Notes under the pieces: generated by a model
The model's input: the letters and a program-made list of their open reading frames with translations, nothing else
Database searches by the model: none
Told to the model about the DNA's origin: nothing
DNA from: Stramenopiles sp. TOSAG23-2
Taxonomy: Eukaryota; Sar
Assembly: GCA_900128395.1 (NCBI GenBank)
Contig: LT649830.1
Coordinates: 1 to 12,855 of the forward strand
Length of the DNA: 12,855 nt
Direction: 5' to 3'
In this document: positions 7,104 through 12,855 of the stretch, piece by piece
Layout of the letters: every line of letters starts with the position of its first letter
How positions within the stretch are numbered: the stretch's first letter is position 1
Made by a program: the position numbers and the translations under genes

Positions 7104-7447
7104 TATTATATACTCTTACTTCTTAACTATACTAAACACTTATATATAACACAAAACTATATCTTATCATAAACCATAAAAACTCTATTTTATAATGTAA
7201 TGTATGTATCTTACATATGGATGTATATATATAAATTTGTTGTACACGTCTGTAAAACGCATTTATAGCCATTCATCCCTACTACGATGCACATACCATT
7301 ACTAACTCTCAACTTCTTTCTCATCTCACTCAACGAATCTTATCCCGACCACTTCGCTCACGCTCGTGGTGATATTTGCCTTCTATATGCTCAAATGCCT
7401 GCTGTCTTCATGCTATGTCATCCAATCGACATAACCAGATCTATCAC
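7103..7447 (-). repeat. 5' LTR of the retroelement, truncated at its inner edge
   Basis: Copy of 4292-4636 at an offset of 2811 bp, with no difference found. Its outer (minus-strand 5') end starts at TGATAG near 7446. Its inner end stops 30 bp short of the presumed LTR terminus and joins Gag coding sequence directly. A primer-binding site should lie here and does not. Confidence 0.7.
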
Positions 7448-7907
7448 ATGTTTGGAAAGAAAAAAGGATAAAATTTAAAACCAAATTATTAAAATAACAC
7501 TGTTTACTATGGATGGACTATAACTTTATTAATGAAAAATCTCCCTCTCAAATAAGGTTTTTTATCATGGCATTAACTCGCAGACTTCGCGAACTTTAAG
7601 GGTCTTAGCAAACAAAACTTCGATTGTACTCTACTACTTAGGATAAAAAATGTGCCACATATTAATATATATATATTTTATACCACAGTTATAATAAATA
7701 TAATTTCCTTAACAAGCTATTCGGGCCCGACCATAAACATCAATTTGAACCTTGAACTTATATCATACAAGAAGCTTCTTACTACAAATATATATATCGA
7801 TATATATAAAATGAATATAAAAAAGATATATAAAAGAAAGATGTTATACAGATACCAAAAAAAAGGTGTGTGTGTGTGTGTAAGCGAACAAAAGAAACAA
7901 GGGCAGA
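7448..7907. other. Intergenic region upstream of the hydrolase gene
   Basis: No gene recognised. A plus-strand open frame covering 7652-7978 is AT-rich low complexity and overlaps the hydrolase start in another frame, so I discount it. Features are a TATATATATATTTTATA stretch near 7663-7680, a GGGCCC at about 7723, further (TA)n near 7790-7810 and a pure (GT)8 at 7866-7881, only 26 bp before the start codon. The promoter and leader of the hydrolase must lie here. Confidence 0.55.
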
Positions 7908-8978
7908 ATGAATATCATACGAAGAAATATTTATCAACATACGAGAAGAGGATCAATCATACCTGCTGCATTTATTAACAAGTATTATACTTCTTCTTCT
8001 TCTACCATTTCTTCTCGTTTATTTACTACAACTACATTTACAAATAATAATAATAATACTATTGCGTATCAATATATTCATGGAGATGAAAATATATATA
8101 ATAAAGACAACAAACGTAATACATGTGTTATGATACATGGTATGTTAGGGCAAGGTAAAAATTTACGAACGTTTGCACGCCGTATTGTGAAACAATATCC
8201 ATTTTTTGATGTCTTGCTTGTTGATTTACGTGGTCATGGCAAATCACCATCGTTTTTTCCAAATGCAATTAAAAACAATGTTGAAAATTGTGCTATTGAT
8301 ATTTATAATTTATTTAAAGTCATTGAAGTAGCACCTGATGTTATTATTGGGCATAGTTTTGGTGGTAAAGTTGCACTTTCATTAATGAAACATACATTGT
8401 TAAACAGTGATGGCAACACATATCAAATATTACCACGTACATGGATATGGGATTCCGTTGCTGGTACAATCGATCCATCAACCTTGCCAACAAAAAATTC
8501 AACTTTGCAAGTATTAAAAGCATTACAAAATATAAAAGTACCAGTTAAATCAAAAAATGTTTTATCGACATTTGAAAAATATGATATAGGACCTGGTATA
8601 GCAAATTGGATGACAACCAATTTAGTACCAAATCCAGAGAAACCTGGTACGTATTTATGGGCCTTTGATTTACCATGTTGTGTTGAATTGTTTGAATCAT
8701 ATTGTGAAACAGATATATACGATGTCATTGATGAATTGCCATTAATTGATTCATTTCCAAATGCAAATGAAGCACCAATATTAAATTTTGTACGTGCTGG
8801 TGGTAATTTAATCTGGGATGAAGATCGTGTAACAGAAATGGATGATATATGTTCCTCTGCATATGGCAATCAAGTTTCTATTTATGATGTACCTGATGTT
8901 GGACATTGGATACATGTAGAAGCACCAAATATTGTGTTTGATTTATTAGATCAAAACACATTATCTAAATTTGATTGA
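7908..8978 (+). CDS. Mitochondrial ABHD11-like alpha/beta hydrolase (356 aa)
   Basis: A serine hydrolase of the alpha/beta fold. The order of motifs matches the ABHD11 group of mitochondrial esterases (yeast relatives are IMO32 and the EAT1 type); the substrate is not decided by sequence. Residues 1-45 lack acids, are rich in Arg, Ser and Thr and begin MNIIRRNIYQHTRRG, a typical mitochondrial presequence. Then come the oxyanion loop in VMIHGMLGQGKNLRTFA (74-90), the strand DVLLVDLRGHGKS (101-113), the nucleophile elbow GHSFGG with Ser150, an Asp after FVRAGGN (Asp304 or 306) as likely acid, and VGHWIHVEAP with His333. Length suits the family plus presequence. It is intronless and on the plus strand, convergent with the ankyrin array. 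Its last 32 codons and 3' flank are repeated downstream. Confidence 0.85.
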   Translation: MNIIRRNIYQHTRRGSIIPAAFINKYYTSSSSTISSRLFTTTTFTNNNNNTIAYQYIHGDENIYNKDNKRNTCVMIHGMLGQGKNLRTFARRIVKQYPFFDVLLVDLRGHGKSPSFFPNAIKNNVENCAIDIYNLFKVIEVAPDVIIGHSFGGKVALSLMKHTLLNSDGNTYQILPRTWIWDSVAGTIDPSTLPTKNSTLQVLKALQNIKVPVKSKNVLSTFEKYDIGPGIANWMTTNLVPNPEKPGTYLWAFDLPCCVELFESYCETDIYDVIDELPLIDSFPNANEAPILNFVRAGGNLIWDEDRVTEMDDICSSAYGNQVSIYDVPDVGHWIHVEAPNIVFDLLDQNTLSKFD

Positions 8979-9146
8979 GATATTATATAGTTTTCGTACA
9001 ATATATATCATATTTTATGATGTACCTGATGTTGGACATTGGATACATGTAGAAGCACCAAATATTGTGTTTGATTTATTAGATCAAAACACATTATCTA
9101 AATTTGATTGAGATATTATATAGTTTTCGTACAATATATATCATAT
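8881..9146. repeat. Exact 133-bp tandem duplication of the hydrolase 3' end
   Basis: Units 8881-9013 and 9014-9146 look identical. Each carries the codons for YDVPDVGHWIHVEAP to the C-terminus, the TGA and 35 bp of 3' flank. The second unit (coding part 9014-9111) follows the stop and has no start, so it is not translated from the hydrolase frame. It contains the catalytic His region but is a dead tail duplicate. Confidence 0.93.
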
Positions 9147-9529
9147 ATATTGTGCGTATCATATGAAATTAAAGGAGGTATGGAGGTATGATAGGGTGGG
9201 CATTGATGCGGTGCCATTGAGAGCTTGAAGAGAGGAAAGAGGAACCCAGAGAAACGGTTTTTAAGAGAGAAGAAGGTACATTTTAAACACAGTTGATATA
9301 AATATTAAAATTATTACGAGTCGTATTAATAAAATACCCGCCGTGTTTAAAAATAAAAAAAATTATACGCGTGGTTTTCGTCGTCTTACATATAAATTAA
9401 CGTACAAATCTCCCTCCCTTTTCTATAGAGAGAATTCTTTGATATTCGCCAACAATGAACTGTGAATTAGATAGACATCTCTATGCAAACAACTCTTTCA
9501 TCCTTGACGTCTTCCTCTGATTGTGTGTC
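9147..9529. other. Convergent intergenic region, nothing recognised
   Basis: Lies between the 3' ends of the hydrolase (plus) and the first ankyrin gene (minus). It includes a purine-rich stretch at 9170-9275 and ordinary AT-rich sequence. The part from about 9467 is the 3' flank shared by all three ankyrin copies (gacatctctatgcaaacaac and following). I see no RNA gene or further frame. Confidence 0.55.
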
Positions 9530-10330
9530 TTAATGATTTAAATCACCATTACCTTCTCCTACTCTTCTACCATTTTCATCAAAACAATTTGCTTTTCCAC
9601 CTTTTGAACGTATAAGATCAATGATCTCTTGGCCAATTGGACTATCATTATGAAGATATGCCCTGTCAAGGGGAGTGGATCCCCAACTGTCCTTCTTATT
9701 AATATTATCAAGAGTCATATGCGTTAACAACAATTGAATCAACTCAGTATTCGTTCTGTTCCAACCTGCTGCATAATGTAATGCATTTGATCCATATTCA
9801 GTACATCCAATATTAGGATCAGCTTCACCTTGTTCAATTAAATATTTAACTACGTGGAAATGTTCGCCCCCTGCAGCTGCAATTAAAGGTGTACGTTCCC
9901 AACCACGACTATCTGCACCGACTTGATTCACCATTTCTTTCAATGTCATATTACTTTCTTTCACACCGTTCATCTCAATATATTTATGAAAACGATGTAA
10001 ATTTACAAATAATAACACATCATTCATACGTCCTTCTGCACATGCGCATACCAACGCAGTATTTCCTTCAAACTCATTTCCATACCTTCGATACAGCTCA
10101 AACAACTGCTTTGGTTTACTTATTGCTTCACTTACACACTCATTAAAACTTGCATGTCCTAAATTTTTCACTAAACAAGACTCACTCATTTTTAATATAG
10201 ATTTAACATTTAAAAATTTTAAAATATTTTTAAACAAACCTGGTATACCACATATATCGTATATGTTTTTAATTTCATCATCATCGTCGTCCTTCGCCTC
10301 TTTTCGTTGTTTTGTATTTCTTGACGCCAT
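9530..10330 (-). CDS. Ankyrin-repeat protein with F-box-like N-terminus, copy 1 (266 aa)
   Basis: A probable binding or adaptor protein; ankyrin repeats mediate protein contacts and there is no catalytic motif. The N-terminus MASRNTKQRKE is basic, followed by DDDDDE (14-19). Residues 27-60 (CGIPGLFKNILKFLNVKSILKMSESC) resemble an F-box helix pair, so a role as substrate receptor of an SCF ubiquitin ligase is possible but unproven. Ankyrin-type repeats follow: TALVCACAEGRMNDVLLFV (91-109), TPLIAAAGGEHFHVVKYLIEQG (147-168), NALHYAAGWNRTNTELIQLLL (182-202) and TPLDRAYLHNDSPIGQEIIDLI (219-240). A longer non-consensus insert at 110-145 separates the first two. The tail ends GEGNGDLNH. Start is supported by conservation with copy 2. 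It has one more residue than its paralogues before the third repeat. Localisation is presumably nuclear or cytosolic, as there is no signal peptide. Confidence 0.85.
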   Translation of the reverse strand: MASRNTKQRKEAKDDDDDEIKNIYDICGIPGLFKNILKFLNVKSILKMSESCLVKNLGHASFNECVSEAISKPKQLFELYRRYGNEFEGNTALVCACAEGRMNDVLLFVNLHRFHKYIEMNGVKESNMTLKEMVNQVGADSRGWERTPLIAAAGGEHFHVVKYLIEQGEADPNIGCTEYGSNALHYAAGWNRTNTELIQLLLTHMTLDNINKKDSWGSTPLDRAYLHNDSPIGQEIIDLIRSKGGKANCFDENGRRVGEGNGDLNH

Positions 10331-10978
10331 CTTGTATATATATATATATATGTATATATATATTGTGTTATCTACAGTTCAACATTATTCTATTTTATCT
10401 ATATTTTTAGTTCAAATTCAAAGGAACAACGACCAGAGATGTAAAAATAGAGACAAAACGACGGCATTCGAAAAAGCTTTTGTGTCAAGTGTGTGTATTA
10501 AGAAAAGAAGAAAGTAAAAAAAAATATATTGTTGTCTTAATTTCTATTTTTAGTTTTCAAATTTTTGGTAATACCACGCGCCGTACCAATATATATTTTC
10601 ACCACTCAGAGAGATGTAAAAATAGAGACAAAACGACGGCATTCGAAAAAGCTTTTGTGTCAAGTGTGTGTATTAAGAAAAGAAGAAAGTAAAAAAAAAT
10701 ATATTGTTGTCTTAATTTCTATTTTTAGTTTTCAAATTTTTGGTAATACCACGCGCCGTACCAATATATATTTTCACCACTCAGTCTCTCCTCAATCTCC
10801 GTTTGCTCCCATCTCATCCTTCTTGTGATCTATTTGTAATGGAATTTATATTTGATATATATCATATAATATTTGATTGTTGACACGGATGATTCGATAG
10901 ACGACATCTCTCTATGCAAACAACTCTTTCATTCTGGACGTCTTCCTCTGATTGTGTTGTTAATGATTTAAATCGCCG
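10331..10978. other. Spacer between ankyrin copies 1 and 2
   Basis: It contains the putative promoter and leader of copy 1, with (TA)n immediately next to the ATG at 10334-10362, the 175-bp tandem duplication at 10435-10784, and the 3' flank of copy 2 from about 10893. Plus-strand open frames here (for example 10263-10828) are repeated non-coding sequence, not genes. It is ~200 bp longer than the next spacer, mainly because of the duplication. Confidence 0.6.
10435..10784. repeat. Exact 175-bp tandem duplication upstream of ankyrin copy 1
   Basis: Units 10435-10609 and 10610-10784 look identical, from agagatgtaaaaatagag to ccactcag. The equivalent spacer of copy 2 has this cassette once (about 11854-12028), so duplication is the derived state here, whether in the genome or in the assembly. 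Confidence 0.93.
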
Positions 10979-11758
10979 TTACCTCCTCCTTACATATCTA
11001 CCATTTGCATCATGATAATTTGCTTTTCCACCTTTTGAACGTATAAGTGCAATGATCTCTTGGCGAATTGGATTATCATTAGCAAAATATGCCCTGTCCA
11101 GGGGAGTGGCTCCCAACCCGGCCTGCTTATTAATATTATTAAGAGTCATATGAGTTAACAACAATTGAATCAACTCAGTACTCGTTCTGTTATTACGTGC
11201 TGCTACATGTAATGCATTATATCCATACCTATTTGTAATATTAGGATCAGCTTCAAATTGTTTAATTAAATATTGAACTAGTTGGAAATGTCCGTTCGAT
11301 GCAGCTGCCATTAAAGGTGTATATTCACCATAATAACTATTTGCACCGAGTTGATTCACCATTTCTTTCAATGTCATATTACCTTCTTTCACACCGTTCA
11401 TTTCAATATATTTATGAAAACGATGTAAATTTACAAATAATAACACATCATTCATACGTCCTTTTTCACATGCACATATCAATGCCGACCTCCCTTCAAA
11501 CTCATTTCCATACCTTTGATATAGCTCGAACAACTGTTTTGGTTTACTTATCGCTTCACTTACACACTCATTAAAACTTCTATGTCCTAAATTTTTCACT
11601 AAACAAGACTCACTCATTTTTAATATAGCTTTAACATTTAAAAATTTTAAAATATTTTTAAACAAACCTGGTATACCACATATATCGTATATGTTTTTAA
11701 TTTCATCATCGTCATCGTCCTTCACCTCTTTCCGTTGTTTTGTATTTCTTGACGCCAT
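10979..11758 (-). CDS. Ankyrin-repeat protein with F-box-like N-terminus, copy 2 (259 aa)
   Basis: Paralogue of the preceding gene, with nearly the same first ~80 residues, including the acidic DDDDDE run and the F-box-like segment GIPGLFKNILKFLNVKAILK. The ankyrin part keeps structural positions (ALICACEKGRMND, TPLMAAASNGHF, NALHVAARNNRT, TPLDRAYF) but changes many others. Its end differs: after NGRYV it reads RRR and stops, whereas copies 1 and 3 continue VGEGNGDL(N)(H/D). One extra base in a purine run on the coding strand (within 10984-10994) explains this; without it the frame would reach the shared stop near 10960. The loss affects only about ten tail residues, so the protein may still work. 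Confidence 0.83.
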   Translation of the reverse strand: MASRNTKQRKEVKDDDDDEIKNIYDICGIPGLFKNILKFLNVKAILKMSESCLVKNLGHRSFNECVSEAISKPKQLFELYQRYGNEFEGRSALICACEKGRMNDVLLFVNLHRFHKYIEMNGVKEGNMTLKEMVNQLGANSYYGEYTPLMAAASNGHFQLVQYLIKQFEADPNITNRYGYNALHVAARNNRTSTELIQLLLTHMTLNNINKQAGLGATPLDRAYFANDNPIRQEIIALIRSKGGKANYHDANGRYVRRR

Positions 11759-12201
11759 CTTGTATATATATATATATTTATTGTGTTATCTATGGTTCAA
11801 CATTATTCTATTTTATTTTATATATTTTTAGTTCAAATTCAAAGGAACAACGACAAGAGATGTAAAAATAGAGACAAAACGACGGCATTCGAAAAAGCTT
11901 TTGTGTCAAGTGTGTGTATAAGAAAAGAAGAAAGTAAAAAAAAATATATTGTTGTCTTAATTTCTATTTTTAGTTTTCAAATTTTTGGTAACACCACGCG
12001 CCGTACCATATATATTTTCACCACTCAGTCTCTCTCAATCTCCGTTTGCTCCCATCTCATCCTTCTTGATCTATTTGTAATGGAATTTATATTTGATATT
12101 CAATTTGACACAATGAATTGAAGTGATGCGAATTAGATAGACGACATCTCTCGCTATGCAAACAACTCTTTCATTCTGGACGTCTTCCTATGATTGTATT
12201 G
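11759..12201. other. Spacer between ankyrin copies 2 and 3
   Basis: Holds the (TA)n next to the copy 2 start (11762-11777), the conserved leader region with one copy of the 175-bp cassette (about 11854-12028), and the conserved 3' flank of copy 3 from about 12130. No gene. Compared with the copy 1 spacer it differs by small indels, including a shorter AT tract, showing the array is not brand new. Confidence 0.6.
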
Positions 12202-12855
12202 TTAATCATTTAAATCACCATTACCTTCTCCTACATTTCTACCATTTTCATCATGCAAATTTGCTTTTCCGCTTTTTGAACGTATAAGTGCAATGATCTC
12301 TTGGCGAATTGGACTATGATTATGAATATATGCAGCGTCCAGGGGAGTGAATCCCCACCTGTCCTTCTTATTAATGCTAGTAAGAGTCATATGAGTTAGT
12401 AACAATTCAATCAACTCAGTATTCGTTCTGTTATTACATGCTGCACAATGTAATGCATTAAATCCATTTGTATTTGCAATATTAGGATCAGCTTCACCTT
12501 GTTCAATCAAATATTCAACTATTTGGAAATGTTCGTTCCTTGCAGCTGCAATTAAAGGTGTATATTCATAACCACGACTATCTTTACCGACTTGATTCAC
12601 CATTTCTTTCAATGTCATATTACCTTCTTTCACGCCGTTCATCTCAATATATTTATGAAAACCATGTAAATTTACAAATAATAACACATCATTCATACGT
12701 CCGTGTTGACATGCACATATCAATGCTGTCCTCCCTTCAAACTCATTTTCATATCTTCGATATAGCTCATACAACTGCCTTGGTCTACTTATCGCTTCAC
12801 TTACACACTCATTAAAACTTGCATGTCCTAAATTTTTCACTAAACAAGACTCACT
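12202..12855 (-). CDS. Ankyrin-repeat protein, copy 3, partial (N-terminus outside the window)
   Basis: The frame is open to the edge at 12855 and encodes 217 residues beginning SESCLVKNLGHASFNECVSEA, which aligns with residue 49 onward of copy 1. About 48 N-terminal residues, including most of the F-box-like segment, lie beyond the window. The apparent start at 12840 is a GTG in the middle of the conserved sequence and is not a start. Repeats are ALICACQHGRMNDVLLFV, TPLIAAARNEHFQIVEYLIEQG, NALHCAACNNRTNTELIELLL and TPLDAAYIHNHSPIRQEIIALI. The tail GEGNGDLND matches copy 1, so the frame is intact. Function as for the paralogues. Confidence 0.85.
   Translation of the reverse strand, partial: SESCLVKNLGHASFNECVSEAISRPRQLYELYRRYENEFEGRTALICACQHGRMNDVLLFVNLHGFHKYIEMNGVKEGNMTLKEMVNQVGKDSRGYEYTPLIAAARNEHFQIVEYLIEQGEADPNIANTNGFNALHCAACNNRTNTELIELLLTHMTLTSINKKDRWGFTPLDAAYIHNHSPIRQEIIALIRSKSGKANLHDENGRNVGEGNGDLND

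Larger units (their letters stand above)
4262..7447 (-). mobile_element. Decayed Ty3/gypsy-like LTR retrotransposon
   Basis: Two direct repeats (4292-4636 and 7103-7447) flank an interior whose recognisable coding remains all lie on the minus strand and in the order expected: Gag zinc knuckle, pol-side frame with RNase H, then integrase C-terminal/chromodomain-like scraps, a polypurine tract and the 3' LTR. At ~3.2 kb it is well short of a typical full-length element. Protease, the reverse transcriptase core and the integrase catalytic core are not recognisable on this strand. The 5' LTR runs straight into Gag with no primer-binding site. I see no target-site duplication. The lower boundary 4262 assumes the LTR ends in CA on the minus strand. 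Confidence 0.75.
9467..12855 (-). repeat. Tandem array of three ankyrin-gene units
   Basis: Each unit has a conserved 3' flank (atgcaaacaactctttcat, then gacgtcttcct), the coding sequence, and a conserved 5' flank beginning with (TA)n and continuing through ttgtgttatct, gttcaacattattctatttt, ggaacaacgac and the casette ending ccactcag. Starts of units 1 and 2 are 1428 bp apart. Unit 3 runs off the window, so the array may be longer. Homology in the flanks as well as the genes shows whole-unit duplication. Confidence 0.9.

Noticed and set aside
6640-7172. Plus-strand frames rich in Leu, Ile and Tyr repeats
   Set aside because: Translations of the (ATT)n and T-rich strand opposite the Gag/pol frames; low complexity.
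7567-7600. Plus-strand ATG followed by ALTRRLREL, recalling MALTR in the pol frame
   Set aside because: Only five residues agree, codons differ, and a stop follows at once; chance similarity.
8423-8869. 148-residue minus-strand frame opposite the hydrolase
   Set aside because: Antisense of strongly conserved catalytic-domain sequence; no family signature of its own.
10263-10828. Plus-strand frames sharing RCKNRDKTTAFEKAF
   Set aside because: They repeat because of the 175-bp cassette and the array. They lie in the leader region of the ankyrin gene on the other strand and have no homology signal.
1-12855. CRISPR arrays, rRNA or complete tRNA genes
   Set aside because: No regularly spaced repeat-spacer structure and no complete cloverleaf or rRNA-like stretch seen; the only multi-copy repeats are those listed.

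Overview
The window looks like nuclear DNA of an AT-rich microbial eukaryote. The evidence is a replication-type histone H2A, a presequence-bearing ABHD11-like hydrolase, a Kv-beta-type aldo-keto reductase, ankyrin proteins with an F-box-like N-terminus, remains of a Ty3/gypsy-type LTR retrotransposon, and long (TA)n and (ATT)n tracts. No gene needs an intron to give a plausible protein. A stramenopile, perhaps a diatom, would fit the H2A and the ankyrin family, but this is a weak inference.

Layout. 1-1161 (minus strand): three overlapping pieces of one H2A locus, namely a 3'-end fragment at 1-300 and an in-frame H2A-H2A fusion at 442-1161. 1162-2225: AT-rich intergenic DNA with three diverged copies of a ~58-bp repeat. 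2226-3437 (plus): aldo-keto reductase with an exact in-frame 30-codon duplication. 3438-4261: gene-free DNA with a CACGTG palindrome, a GC-rich hairpin and a 130-bp tandem duplication. 4262-7447: a decayed LTR element coding on the minus strand. It has apparently identical ~345-bp terminal repeats, a polypurine tract, a Gag zinc-knuckle remnant, an RNase H remnant and integrase/chromodomain-like scraps. 7908-8978 (plus): ABHD11-like hydrolase, whose 3' end is repeated at 9014-9146. 9467-12855 (minus): a tandem array of three ankyrin paralogues, the last cut by the window edge.

The genes do not form an obvious pathway; this is an ordinary gene neighbourhood interrupted by a retroelement and a young tandem family. 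The most striking property is structural. Six places carry exactly two head-to-tail units of 90, 130, 133, 175, about 300 and 318 bp. Four pairs look identical, and the others differ by a few substitutions or microsatellite indels. This is what contigs joined end to end without trimming their overlaps would look like, so the histone doublet and the reductase duplication should be treated as possible assembly artefacts until reads are checked. If they are real, the locus is unusually prone to short tandem duplication and carries an unusual H2A-H2A doublet.

The most interesting retroelement observation is that Gag and the pol-side frame are contiguous, separated only by one UGA in the context UGA-CUA-G, a known leaky stop context.
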